Notes under the pieces: model-generated | Databases searched by the model: none | Seen by the model: only the letters and a program-made list of their open reading frames with translations | Told to the model about the DNA's origin: nothing | Assembly: GCF_963169125.1 (NCBI RefSeq) | Contig: NC_084801.1 | Location: 113,735,061 to 113,799,060, forward strand | DNA length: 64,000 nt | Source: Humulus lupulus | Taxonomy: Eukaryota > Streptophyta > Magnoliopsida > Rosales > Cannabaceae | Direction of reading: 5' to 3' | Position numbers and translations under genes: made by a program | Shown here: positions 31,516 through 43,858 of the stretch, one piece after another | Layout: every line of letters starts with the position of its first letter | Numbering within the stretch: the stretch's first letter is position 1

Positions 31516-32245
31516 TGTTGAATCGTATTTTAGTCAACTAACATGGAGTTAAAATAATTAATTCGAGAGCTTTCATTCAGACAATTAATAAACCATAAAT
31601 AAGCCAAGAACCTAATAACTATGAGCAATGAATGATAAAAGACACCATAAATTATAGAGATTTGGCCCCAAGAAATGGTAATGAACTACTCCCTCTTAGA
31701 TTTGTATTCATCTTTAAGGTTTGAAAAAGATGACCCGTGAAATCAGGTACGATTCTAAGTATAAAAATAATACAGAATGACAGAAATCGCTGCTGAGTGG
31801 TCCTAACAAGCTGATCGGTAGGCTCAAAATCTTAACCCATTCCACAGTTGTGGAAGACTTGCATTTATACTGTCCCTAACGCCCAAGCAGTTGCGCCTAC
31901 ACCATAATTGTTGCAAAATATCCCTTCCTTTTCGAAGGGTAGATGTAGTCCTATTCTTCAGAAGTTTGACCGAGTTTTTAGGTAAACTGTTAGGCGTGAG
32001 GAGGATGTAACTGACTTTATCTGACCATGTATACTGGGTTTCCTAGAGAGCATACCGAGCAGCCTCTATCCTGGAGAGCATACCTAGCAGTAATTGTTAT
32101 TCACCTGGCAAGTGTGCTCTCTCCAGCTTGTTGGACTATTAGATGACTATACCACATGTCTAGAATATGATGACATGTTCCCACACTATGATGCCACATG
32201 TCCATCCTTCATGCCATGTCAGTTGTGTATATTTTTGGGATAATG
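31516..32245 (-). repeat. Tat-1 5' LTR
   Basis: It starts TGTTGAATCG on the plus strand and shares blocks with the Tat-2 LTRs in reverse orientation (for example AAATTATAGAGATTTGGCCCC against the Tat-2 GGTTCAGCCCC region). The outer end is GGGATAATG at 32245, where CA is expected, so two transitions or a slightly different end are possible. Del-1 LTR sequence resumes at GTTATATACAACCAG, matching 39408. Confidence 0.72.
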
Positions 32246-34303
32246 GTTATATACAACCAGTAGTCACTCTAATGGAAAAACACAAATTTTAGGCTCTGAC
32301 CCTATACTTTCTCTCGACCGTGGCAGACGAGCAGCTGACGATGTACACCTCGCCCCCAGAGCTCTCCAAATCATGGTTAATCCAGCTTACCCTTGCCTTT
32401 ACCTGCACCACGTAGCATCCATGAGCCAAGGCCCAGCAAGAAAACCATAACAACAAATACATTGCAACCAATCAATCAAAAGACAGTTATCCAGAAATAC
32501 AACAAGTCATAAGCATCAAATTATTAATGGTAAACATGTATGTTCAGCAATAGATCTCAATCAATATAAAAATGCTCAGGGTCGGTGCCCTTAGGCCGAG
32601 CCCTCTGTTTACTCAATTGACTTCGGCTCGCTTAGGCCGAGTCTAGTGTTTATCTAGCTAACCCTGGCTCACAGTGGACGAGTCGCATCCTATGCGCATG
32701 TATCAGCCTTGGCTCTCTTAGGCCGATCATTTCATGTTTCGCATAACAATATCACAATTATACAACACATATACTCAAATACAAGGAATCTTAGTCCCAA
32801 AACAGCCCCACAAGGGTGCAGCTTTCTTACCGTGAATTCTGAGCAGTAGATACAGAACGGTCCTGAGCATGATCCTCAGTCCTGAGCCTTGGCAATAAAC
32901 CTAGTCACAGTGGCCAATGGGTAATCATCAACTTCTAATCTAAATCAATACTTAGGAGACAACAACTAGCCTTTTGGACCTTTATTTCTACTAAACCAGG
33001 TAGTAGAAATTGTCCTGAGCACCTAGGTTCGAACCTCCGAGCCTTACCAATTCTAGAATTCAACCTAAGGAAAAAACCCCTAGGCGGGCCACGACCTGAC
33101 CCTAAGGGTTGCGGCGCATCCCCAAGTCAGAGGCTCAATCCTCAAGCTTCAGGGGGAGGCGGGCCACGACTTCCCCCTTAGGGTCGTGGCGCGCCTTCAA
33201 GTCAGAGAGCCACCCAGGGCCATCTAGGCATGAGGGCCACGGTGCCCTAGAGGTGTGTCGCGATGCGCCCCTACAAACCCAAATTTTCTGGGTTTGCTCA
33301 GCATTTTCCCACGAGTCCAACCCCAAATTCTCACCCCGATTCAACAACCATTCCTAGATTCAAGCCTTGAATCCCCATCCTTTTGGTCTAATTATCATAT
33401 CTAGCCCATAATCAATCCTTACTCCTATTACACACCCAAATTCAATCAAAACCCATAATTTTACACAAGTTCTAAGCTCCACAATAACTCAACTCAATTC
33501 AGTAAATTAAGGTTTGAATGTTACCTAAATTGATGATCTAAACTCCTCAGAAACCTTTGATTGTCTTTAACTTAGCTTTTCCTCAGCTTGAACCAGCCCA
33601 AATCCAACTTAATACTTGAATTCTCCTTCAGCTTTCCTTCTCAGTTCTAGAGGGATGAAGAGAACGTTTTTTTAGAATTTTGGGACATCTAGTTTATTCT
33701 TTTATATCCCCAAGTCTAGTCTAAATGCATCCTTATCCCAAAAGGACCCTTTTCCCCCTTAAACTATTCAATCTTCTAATGGTTCCTAAGGGTAAAAAGG
33801 TCATTCTTTCTGATTCCTGCTAATTCCTCAAGTGTTCCTAGCATTTACCAATTAATCCCGCTTGCACAAATAATTACGAAATACTTAATCATTACTTAAT
33901 ATATCCAAAAATATTTTGGAAATTCCCAAAAATACCGCAGGCTCCCCTGAGCCGGGTATTAAACCCTGTTGTGACTATTTCACTAATTCGCTCACTAGGA
34001 CCGTCTCGAGGCATATACTGCAAATATATCCACATAATAATGTGGTCTCAACAATTTATCACATATAATCACATTTATGCCCTCAACTGGCCAAAATTAT
34101 AAATATGCCCTTATAATCTATAAAGAGCCCACATGCATATTTAGTACTCATAAACATGCTTATAACATACTAATATAATCATATTAATTATGCATGCCAC
34201 ACAATCATGCATTTAACCAATTAAACATACATATAAACCAAGTATGCCATCCCAGCTCACTAATCAAGGCCCTAATCCCTATTATCAATTTTGGGTCGTT
34301 ACA
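32246..34303 (-). repeat. Del-1 3' LTR, truncated by Tat-1
   Basis: It aligns with 39408-40918 plus 49187-49747 of the 5' LTR. The first roughly 210 bp (TGTAACGCCC...) are missing because Tat-1 lies there. It contains the ACCTGCACCACGTAGCATCC block (32400), AGGCCGAG repeats (32595-32730) and GC-rich inverted repeats (33085-33275), and ends GGGTCGTTACA. Open frames inside are not conserved genes. Confidence 0.87.
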
Positions 34304-34318
34304 ACTAACCCCACCTAC
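34304..34318 (-). promoter_or_regulatory. Del-1 polypurine tract
   Basis: The sense strand reads CAGTAGGTGGGGTTAGT directly before TGTAACGACCC. Position and purine run fit the PPT. Del-2 has AAGGATGGGATAGT at the same place. Confidence 0.72.
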
Positions 34319-34329
34319 TGAGAATTTCA

Positions 34330-35930
34330 TTCTCGAAATTTTACCTAAATAACTCAGGATACTGATCCCGCATCGATGACTCAAGCTCCTAGGTCGCTTC
34401 CTTGACCCTATTATTCCTCCACAATACTTTGACTAGAGGAATCGTCTTGTTTTGTAGAACCTTGTCTTTCCTGTCAAAGACCTTAACCAATCGCTCTTCA
34501 TAAGACAAATCTCTCTGCAATTCCAAGTCCTCATACTTCAACACATGAGTCGTATCTGAGACGTACTTCTGAAACATAGAAATGTGGAATACTTCATGAA
34601 CTTCTGCCAACAACGGTTGTGGAGCCAACCTGTAGGCCACTAGCCTGATTCTCTCCAGGGTCTCGGAAGGTCCTATGGATCTAGGGCTCAGCTTGCCCTT
34701 TTTCCTAAACCTTCTCACCCCCCTTAGTGGTGAGACTCGCAGAAACACGTGGTCCCCTACCTGGAACTCCATGTCCCTACGCTTAGGATCAGTGTAGCTT
34801 TTCTATCTGCTCTGCTAGGCGAGCATTCGAGTTCAGATCTTCTCAATAGTCTCATTAGTCTTCTAAACCATCCTGGGTCCCAAATACTTCCTCTCACCCA
34901 TCTCGTCCCAATGAATGGGCAATCTACACCTCCTCCCATATAACATATCGTATGGAGCCACTCAAATCATTGATTGATAACTGTTATTGTATGAAAACTC
35001 AATCAACGAGGGATACTTACTCCAAGACCCCTCAAAGTCTATCACACACGCCCTGAGCATGTCCTCCAAAACCTGATCATCCTCTCAGGCTGTCCATCGG
35101 TCTGAGGATGAAAGGTCGTACTATACTTCAGCTGAATTCCCATAGCCTTCTGAAATCCATCCCAAAACTTGGAGGTAAATATGGGATCCAGATTTGATAC
35201 TATAGACTTGGAAACGCCATGGAGACGTACAATCTCCCTCATGTACAGCTCCGCGTACTGATCCACAATATAGGTTGTCTACACTAGCAGAAAGTGAGCT
35301 AACTTGGTGTATCTGTCTACTATCACCCAGACCGAGTCATGTAGCCCCACTGTCCTGGGTAAACCTCCCACAAAATCCATGGTAATATCCTCCCATTTCC
35401 ACTCAGGAATACCCAAAGGCTATAGCAACCCCGCTAGTCGCTGATGCTCAGCCTTCACCTACTGACAGGTCAAACGCTTGGCCACGTACTCCACCACATC
35501 CTTCTTCATCCCAGGCCACCAATATAACGTCCGTAGATCCTAATACATCTTTGTGGTGCCTGGATGAAGTGAGTACGATGTGGTATGGGATTCATCAAGT
35601 GTTTCTCACCTAATACCAATATCCATTGGATCACAAATCCGATCCTTATGTCATAGCAAACCAGTCTTTGAAATGGAATAGTCCTTAGCCACTCTAGCTA
35701 AGACATTCCCTCTAACCTCCTGCAATGACAAATCAACCATCTGGCCCTCTCTTATCCTCTCGAGGAGGGTAGACTGCAAGGTAATATTGGGCAACCGACC
35801 CACAACCAACTCTGTCTTTGCTCTAGTCATCTCCTCCGCTAACTCCTTTGATATCTGTGCAGAGCTAAACAACTGTTCCGGGCCCCTCCGGCTCAATGTA
35901 TTTGCCACTACATTGGCTTTCCCTGGGTGT
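34330..35930 (-). pseudogene. Del-1 integrase and chromodomain
   Basis: From 35908 down: RNase H/IN linker, zinc-binding region with YVAKRLTCQ where CLTCQ is expected (Cys to Arg), [12 protein letters not shown] (first Asp kept), SNLDPIFTSKFW where SDRDPRF is usual (second catalytic Asp to Asn), QTDGQPER, and the C-terminal part VGDHVFLRVSPLRGVRRF. It ends in a chromodomain-like segment, FDRKDKVLQNKTIPLVKVLW then EAT followed by TAG where TGG (Trp) is normal. Chromodomains steer these integrases to marked heterochromatin. Multiple frames and stops make this a clear pseudogene. Confidence 0.86.
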
Positions 35931-35999
35931 TATATGATGTCACAATCATAGTCCCTCACCAATTCCAGCCAACTCCTTTGCCTCATATTCAAATCCTTC

Positions 36000-37448
36000 T
36001 AGATGAAGAAATATTCAAGCTCTTATGATCAATGTATGTCTCGCACTTGTCCATATATAGATAATGTCTCCAAACTTTCAGTGCGAATACCACCGGTGCC
36101 AACTACAGATCATGGGTAAGATACCGCAGCTCATACTCCTTCAGCTTCTGTGATGCATAAGAGATAACCTTCTTATTCTGCATCAACACACACCCCAACC
36201 CCAACCTCGATGCATCACAATATACCACAAACTTCCCTCCCTCTGAAGGAAGACTAAACATCGGAGCAGTAATTAGCCATCGCTTCAATTCCTAGAAGCT
36301 ATTCTAACACTTGTTTGACCAGAAGAACTTTAGATTCTTCCGTGTCAATTCTATCATCTGTGCAGCAATCTTTGAGAACCCTTCCATAAACCGTCTGTTA
36401 TATCCCACTAATCCAAGGAAGCTCCTAACCTCTGAGGCATTCCTTGGTCTCGGCCAATCTCTCACTGCTTCCACCTTATCCGGATCCACCTTGATCCCAT
36501 CTTAACCAATAATGTGTCTAAGGAATGTCACTTCTGGTAGCCAGAACTCACACTTCTTAAACTTTGCATACATCTGATGCTCCCTCAATCTCTGCAAGAC
36601 CTGTCAAAGATGTTGTTCATGCTCTGTCTCTGTACTGGAGTAAACTAAGATGTTGTCGATGAAGACAATCACAAACTGGACTAGGAAGTCCTTGAACACT
36701 CTGCTCGTCAAGTCCATCAATGTTGCTGGGGCATTGGTCAAACCAAACGACATGACTAGAAATTCATAATTTCCATACCTCATTCGAAAGGTCGTCTTCA
36801 GTATATCCTCGTCCTTGATCCTCAGATGGTGATAACCAAATCGAAGATCAATCTTCGAAAACACTGCCTTTCCCTGTAGATGATCAAACAAGTCTTCGAT
36901 CCTTGGTAAAGGGTATTTTTTCATAATGGCCAACCTGTTCAACTCCCTGTAGTCTATACACATTCTCGGAGTCCCTTCCTTCTTCTTCACAAACAAAATC
37001 TGAGCACCCCATGGCGAGTAACTAGGCCTGATAAACCCCACATCAAGAAGCTCTGACAGATGTATCTTCAATTCTTTCAATTCCGCCAGAGCCATCCTAA
37101 ATGGTGCCCTCGACATTGGCTCTGTCCCCGATGCTAACTCAATGACAAACTGAATCTCCCTGTATGGCGGCAATCCTGGTAGATCCTCAGGAAAAATATC
37201 TAAGAACTCGCGTACCAATCTGGTCTCTTCTGCCCTGCTGGCATCACCCTGGTGGTATCCACCACAATAGATAAGAAACCTATACAACATCCTTGCAAAA
37301 GATCCCTAGCCATCAATGCTGATATCATGGGTATGCGAGGTCCATGCACAGCACCCACAAAAATAAAAGGATCCTCTCCCCCAGGTTCAAAAGTCACCGT
37401 CTTCTTCCTACAATCAATGGTAGCCCTATATCTGACTAGCCAATCCAT
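36000..37448 (-). pseudogene. Del-1 reverse transcriptase and RNase H
   Basis: RT is in the open stretch 37290-36604: [61 protein letters not shown] and [10 protein letters not shown]. The catalytic pair FIDD is FIDN, a G-to-A change that abolishes polymerase activity. The connection ([20 protein letters not shown]) and RNase H ([18 protein letters not shown]) follow at 36489-36103 with stops between them. 37448-37291 holds the end of the protease-RT spacer in another frame. Confidence 0.87.
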
Positions 37449-37770
37449 CCCATATAAAAATCATCCATACTCATTTCGATCAAGTCTACTGATAGTTCCC
37501 TACTATCTATCATCACTGGCAGTGCTCTAATCCTCCTCCTAGAGACTACCAGTTTCCCTGTAGGCAGTATAGTCCCAAACCCCAACGTATAATACTCACT
37601 AGGCCTACACAATCTATCAATTGCCTTACTAGAAACCAATGAATGTGTAGCACCAGAGTGAATCAATACACTATAAGAAGATCCAGCGCTAGAAAGATGA
37701 CCTGACATTACTGAGGGACTAGCTTCAACCTTTGCATGCGTCAAGGTGAACACTCGAGTTGGAGTCAAGC
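37436..37770 (-). pseudogene. Del-1 protease, catalytic Asp replaced
   Basis: The frame reads SSYSVLIHSGATHSLVSSKA, then IDRLCRPSEYYTLGFGTILP and VDLIEMSMDDFYMGW. The retropepsin motif in this lineage is LIDSGATHSF; here the Asp is His. The fold is otherwise recognisable. It continues from gag in the same open stretch (to 37843). Confidence 0.85.
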
Positions 37771-38806
37771 AGTCCACCTTCCCTCGTTCCTCCTTCTTTA
37801 TTGTTGGGTAGTCTTTCTTGAGGTGTCCCACCACCTCACACAAGTAGCAAGCTTTCGCTCAACATTTGCCCAGATGGCGCTTCGTGCATCTCGTGCACTC
37901 TGGGTAACTTCTCCATGTCTCACTGCCTCCTTGGCGGCCACCCTGAGCACTCCGACCCCTCCTATCAAGACCAACAGAAGTCGAAGTGTCAGGGGTCTTT
38001 CTCTTCTCGCAGTGTTCTCCTTCCTAATATTATTCTCTGCCTCTTTAGTGGTAAGAGCCTTCTCAACAACCTGGGCATAAGTTGTTTTCCCAAGTACTGT
38101 GGTAATTCTCACATCATGGGCTATCATAGCATTAAGCCACCAAATAAATCTGTCCTGTCTGGCTGCATCTATAGGCACTAAATATGGTGTAAACTTTGCA
38201 AGCCTATTAAACTTCAGGGCATACACAGTGACTATCATATTGCCCTGCACCAACCCCACAAACTCATTCACCTTTGTTGCCCTGACGGCAACGTTATAAT
38301 ATTTCTAGCTGAACAGATCTCTAAACCCATCCTAACTCAGAGTAGAAACATCCCTGGTTTGTGATGCCACCTCCCCCCAAATACGGGCATCCTTTCTAAG
38401 CATATAGGTGGCATAGGCCACCCTATCATTACCTTCCACCCTCATAAAAATATAGGATAGAAGTGATCATACTCATCCACTGTTCAGCCTTAAGTGTATC
38501 TGGTCCTCCCTCAATGGTTGGAGGATGTTGTCTCCTGAACTGCTCATATAGTGTCTCCCTCCTGTTCCCAACCTCAGGAGTCTGCACAACTGGTGCCACA
38601 GCAGGTGGCACAATATGTGAAACACACCCTGACGGAGCCTACTGTCTCAAGAGGAAGATTTGCTCTTCTTGACTCTATAACTGGGCTTGCATATCTAAAA
38701 GTATCTGCTGCCAGTCCTCAAAGACTGGCGGAGGGTTCTGGCCCTGATCATCATCTATATCCTTAGACCTTGTGCTAGCTGGTCGTATAGATCGCCTTGG
38801 ATGCAT
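37770..38806 (-). pseudogene. Del-1 gag, frameshifted
   Basis: The start is MHPRRSIRPASTRSKD (ATG at 38804-38806). Then come YEQFRRQHPPTIEGGPDTLK (38611-38429) and, in another frame, VTVYALKFNRLAKFTPYLV with GKTTYAQVVEKALTTKEAE (38271 onward). The zinc knuckle reads CYLCEVVGHLKKDY, with the last Cys changed to Tyr (TGC to TAC). At least two frame changes and several stops. Confidence 0.82.
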
Positions 38807-39194
38807 AGCTATCCAAGTTTATCTACAATCAACGACTTGACAGTCAGGAAATGATGACATGTTAACAATCTTTCCATATTCCACCATTGAAACTCAATCA
38901 GTCACAAGCAATCAAGATGCAGATAATCATTCAAATATTCATTCACATGCAACAATAATGCTACTAAGCATGCCTCATTATCATCACACAGTAGTCAAGG
39001 GCCAAGCTCTATCAGTATCTTATGCTCCCTATGAGTCATACAGATTAAAGCATTTATACTTCATTCAAGAACTTAAGCCTGTAATCACATATATACAATT
39101 ATCAAACCCTGAGTCAAGCTTGTCTTTAGCGGCAAGTGTACATGTCCAGCCAGTCTTCAAGAACCCTTAAACCTAGACCAATCTGATACCAAGT
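38807..39194 (-). promoter_or_regulatory. Del-1 leader and tRNA-iMet primer-binding site
   Basis: A non-coding leader between the 5' LTR and gag. At 39178-39192 the sense strand reads TTGGTATCAGATTGG, matching the initiator-tRNA-Met type PBS (TGGTATCAGAGC) used by chromoviruses, two bases from the LTR. Confidence 0.85.
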
Positions 39195-40923
39195 TGTAAC
39201 GCCCTAGATAACCAAGACCGTTACATTATGTGTTTTAAAATAGTGCAAGACTTGCTAATCAAGTCATTTGAACAGTAATGCGATCCTAAGGTCAATTGTC
39301 AGGTTAGGTTTAAAAGATTTTAACATAAATGGTTGATTTTCATTAAAATAAATGTTTGGTAATTGGATCCCAAAAACAGGGTTTAAGAGACAAATTTACA
39401 ATTCTCAAAAGTTATATACAATCAGTAGCCACTCTAATAGTAAAACACAAATTTTATGATCTGTCCCTATACTTTCCCTCAGCCGTGGTAGATGAGCAGC
39501 TGACGATGTACACCTCACCCCTAGAGCTCTCCAACTCATGGTTGATCCAGCTTACCCTTGCCTTTACCTGCACCACGTAGCACCCGTGAGTCGAGGCCCA
39601 GAAAGAAAACCATAACACCAGATACATAATCCGTTATTTGAACCAATCAAGCAAAAGACAGTTGTCCAGAAATTCAACAAGTCATAAGCATCAAACTATT
39701 AACGGTAAAGCTGTACGTTCAACAATATATCTCAATCAATATGCAAATGCTCAAGGTTAGTGCCCTTAGGCCGAGCCCTCTATTTACTCAACTGACTTTG
39801 GCTCACTTAGGCCAAGTCTAGTGTTTATCTAACTGACCCCGAATCACAGTGGCTCAGTTGCGTCCTGTGCGCATGTATTAACCCCGACTCTCTTAGGCCG
39901 ATCATTTCATGTTTCACATAACAGTAATGTAGTTATACAACACATATACGCAGATACAAGGAATCTCAGTCCAAACACATCCACACAAGGGTGCAATTTT
40001 CTTAACTTAAATTCCGAGTGGTAGATATAGAACTGCCCCGAGCACGATCCTCAGTCCTGAGCCTTGGCGATAAACCTAGTCATAGTGGCTAGTGGGTAAT
40101 CATCAACTTCTAATCCAAATCAATACTTAGGAGACAACAACTAGCCTCTGGGACCTTGATTTCTACTAAACCAAGTAATAGATTTTGTCCCGAGCACCTA
40201 GGTTTGAACCCCCGAGCCTCACCAATTGTAGAAACCAACCTAAGGCAAAAACCCCTAGGCAGACCGCGACCTGACCCTAACGGTCGCGACGCGCCACCAA
40301 GTCATAGGCTCAATCCTCATGCTTTAGGGAGAGGTGGGCCGTGACTTGGCCCTGTAGGGTCGCCACGCGCCTTCAATTCAGAGAGCCACCTAGGACCATC
40401 TAGGCATGCGAGCTGCAGTGCCCCAGATTTGGGTCACAACGCGCCTCTATGAACCCAGATTTTCTGGGTTTGCTCAGCATTTTTCCAGAGTCCAACCCTA
40501 AATTCTCACCCCAATTTAACAACCTATTTTATATTCAAGCCTATAATCCCCATCCTTTTGGTCTAAATATCATATCTAGCCCATAATCAATCCTTACTCC
40601 TATTACACACCCACATTCAATCAAAAGCCAGAATTTTACACAAGTTCTAAGCTCCACAATAACTCAGCTCAATTTAGTAAATTAAGGTTGGAATCTTACC
40701 TGAATTGATGATCTAAACTCCTTAGAAACCTTTGATTGTATTTAACTTAGCTTTTCCTCAGCTTGATCTAGCCCAAATCTAGATTAATCCTTGAATTCTC
40801 CTTCACCTTTCCTTCTGAGTTCTAGAGGGATGAAGAGAATGTTTTTTAGAATTTTGGGACTTCTAGTTTATTTTAATATATCCCCAAGTCTAGTCTAAGT
40901 ACATCCTTATCCCAAAAAGACCA

Positions 40924-41490
40924 TGTTTACCCAAAAAAGATTCATTTGTTGACGTGGCAAGTCCAGTACGCACGTGGGATGCGCGTGATCATTTAAGTAG
41001 TTACGTTTCTGGTCAACCATTGATTAGAGGAAAATTCACTCAGTAGAATGAATATTTCATGGGCGACCAAGTAGGTCGCAGTATATCAGATACTTTCTAT
41101 TGATATGCGATCTCGCATTTATGTAATAATTGTAATTTCCATTATTATTTGAGATACGCTTGAATTAAAAGGCCCACCGGCCCATAAGAGATCCTTGAGC
41201 CTATAAATAAGACTGAAAGGGTTCATTTTCAGGACCTTCAGATCGGGAGAGAGAGAATTATTTTTTTTATGCAATACCTTGTATCTTTCGTTGAGCTTGT
41301 GAAACTCAGTAAACCCTAGTTTACTGATGGCAAGTTTTCAATATATTAATAAGAACACTAAGTGGACATAGGTCATTACCACCATCTGGGGCTGAACCAC
41401 TATAAATCTTTGTGTCATTTATCTTTTTAGCTTGAATTCATCTTATTTCTGTCGCTTTACTTGACTCCATGTCGTTGACCAAATCAAGGG
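40924..41490 (+). repeat. Tat-2 5' LTR (3' end clipped)
   Basis: It starts TGTTTACCCAAAAAAG. U3 has GACGTGGCAAG and GCACGTGGGATGCGCG (ACGT-core motifs), and a TATA box CTATAAATAAG at 41201-41211. It matches 48604 onward until AAATCAAGGG (41490); the terminal TCAACA is missing. Confidence 0.88.
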
Positions 41491-41491
41491 A

Positions 41492-42553
41492 CTGATGCAA
41501 GAAGTCCACGAAGGCTTCTGTGGAGATCACGCTGGGGGGCAGAGTTGGTCGAAAAAGATCATAAGGCAAGGGTATTTATGGCCTATCATGAATGAGGACT
41601 CTATGGATTTCATTCGAAAATGTGACAAGTGTCAAAGATTCTACAAGATATAGCGAGCAACCCCAAATGAGCTCAAACAGATGCAAAGCCCGTGGCCATT
41701 CGCAGTATGGGGGATTGATTTGATCGTATCGTTACCCACAGGAAACGAGAATGTCGAATATGTAGTGGTTGCTGTTGACTACTTTACAAAGTGGGCCAAA
41801 GCCGAGCCACTAGCAACAATAACGACCAAGAAAGTTTTGGACGTTGTTGTTAAAAACATCGTGTGTCGATATGGGCTGCCAAGGAAAATTGTCTCGGATA
41901 TTGGCACGCAATTCGACAGTGACTTGTTCACTGATTTCTGCGAGAGGCATGGGATTATAATTTTTTTTTCATCAGTAGCTCATCCGCAAGAAAATGGACA
42001 AGTTGAGGCTCTCAATAAGACTCTGAAGGACACACTGAAGAAAAGGCTCGAAGAAGCAAAAGGTACATGGCCAAAGAAATTACCAAAAGTACTTTGGTCG
42101 TATAGAACATCCCATCGAACAGTATCAGGCCATACTCCATTTTCATTGGCCTATGGGTATGAGGCCATGTTTCCTGTTGAGCTCAACCCACCATCACATA
42201 GAAGGCTGGCATACGATCAAAGCACTAATGATCAATTTTTGCTGGAGTCCTTGGACTTGGTCGATGAAAGGCGTGAGCAAGCTCAACTTCGAGTAGAAAC
42301 TTACCAACAAAAGGTCGCTCGATATTTTAACTCTAAAGTACAAGAAAGAAAGTTTAATGTGGGAGATTTATTACATAGAAGAGTTTTTCTCAACACTCGC
42401 GACCAAGCAGCCGGAGTGCTCGAACTAAACTGGGAAGGTTCGTATCAGATTGAAGAAATTCTTCTACCAGGCACATATAAACTTGCTCGCTTAAACGAAG
42501 ATCCCATTCCTCGCTATTGGAATGGAGAAGAGCTGCGCAAGTATTATCGATAA
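41492..42553 (+). pseudogene. Tat-2 integrase, nearly intact
   Basis: The frame opens at LMQEVHEGFCGDHAGGQ (zinc-binding His pair) and CDKCQRF (Cys pair), then a single TAG at 41651-41653. The rest is one 290-codon open frame from ATG 41681: AVWGIDLIVSLP, IVSDIGTQFDSDLF and NGQVEALNKTLKD give the intact D, D, E triad, and the C-terminal domain ends RYWNGEELRKYYR. Integrase joins element cDNA to host DNA. The deletion placed it about 280 bp downstream of the LTR TATA box region's transcript start, so an LTR-driven integrase-only mRNA is conceivable. Confidence 0.87.
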
Positions 42554-43282
42554 ACAATTCTTTTTAAAGAATTGGCTTTTATTAATTTCACTTTTTACAA
42601 GTTTATGAATAAGGGCTAGTCAATTATATGACTGGTCGCTTACAAGTGTAAGATCAATTATTAATTACTTGTACAGACATGATTTTGCCCATTTATTATG
42701 AGAAATAAAAGGAACTGTGCGCAGCCAGTTATTCTTGCCAAATTATTGTATTTATTACAAACATTTGCTCATTACGTGTGTTGTTTTGTTATATTACCGT
42801 TTTTTATTATGAGTACACGACCAGTAATGTTCGAATAGGACTTGGTCATGGCAAGTGACTGAGTACCCTAAGCTCCTTGATCACGTGGGGTGCATATAAG
42901 ATACCAAGCAAGCAAAGCATATCAACAGACATATGTAAACACATGAGCAAAATAAGGGAAATCATACTACAATACTTAGAGTATTTGTATTTTTCAAAAG
43001 TTTTTAGTTTAAATTTTGTAAAATCAAAACAAAGTGCTATGCTAAGTTCGGTCATACGAACAGACGTTATAATAATAGCAAATATTATACTGTCAAAACG
43101 AAATGTTTTACATCGCGAGCAGTTACTGCTCGGATGTAAATTAATAAATTAAAAGGAAAGCTGCCTTGAGCAGCAAAATTGTCTCAACACTACGAACCGT
43201 AGTTCGTATGTTTCTGTTACAAAAAAAATAAAAAATAAATATATTGATCACTAAGAAGCAGGAGGATCTAGTTGGGATTGCT
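42554..43282. other. Tat-2 region between integrase and antisense ORF
   Basis: AT-rich, no gene. It separates convergent 3' ends of integrase and antisense ORF. It contains direct CAAGTG and TTATTA runs without clear structure. Confidence 0.55.
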
Positions 43283-43858
43283 AGTCGACGGTGGTCCACG
43301 CATCCTCTTCAAAAGCTTCAGTGCCAGTCGCCAAGGAGATTTCAGGGGACTCCTGAGCTTTCTGTTCCCCTGCCAGATGAGCGACACACTTTTCCAGTTC
43401 AGCCTGCTTGACCTGCTCAGGAAGATAGTCAAAGTTCGCCTCTGATTATTTTTATAGAATAAGTAGAAGCAGTTGAAAGTCACTCCTTTGAACTTCTCCA
43501 GATCGTGAGAGTTGGTTCCATCGAGTAGTTTAACTCCAGCTCGGCGGTTTCCTTCCGGCTGATCAGTAGGTCATCTTGAATTTTGGTGGCTTCTTTGAAG
43601 TTAATCTTCAAAGCCTCCTTAAAATTGTCCTTGACGGTAGTAATTTTGACCACCGACTCTTGGCACTTCCTTAACACCTCGCTCAGGTTGGCAACTCTAG
43701 CCTTGACTGACTTCATCTCCTCAGCATGTCTAGCCTCGGCCACCTTCATCTCCTCGACATAACTGGCATCGGCTGCCTTGATCTCCTCAACAAATTTGGC
43801 CTCGATCTCCTCAGCTCGACTCCAGCTATGCCCTATGGTCAGGATACCCTGTGAATAG

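Larger units (their letters stand above)
1..32245 (-). mobile_element. Tat-1: Tat-lineage Ty3/gypsy retrotransposon, nested host
   Basis: The element reads on the minus strand. Its gag, protease, RT, RNase H, a second RNase H and integrase lie in order from 31455 down to 1979. An antisense extra ORF lies on the plus strand at 1-1125, so the 3' LTR is outside the window. The second RNase H between the first and the integrase, and an extra ORF 3' of pol, are known hallmarks of the Tat/Ogre/Retand group. Two younger insertions split it, 2239-12077 and 17228-30273. Removing either rejoins coding sequence. Its 5' LTR ends at about 32245, where Del-1 3' LTR sequence resumes mid-element, so I infer that it inserted into that LTR. 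The copy is dead, with stops and frameshifts in most domains. Confidence 0.88.
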
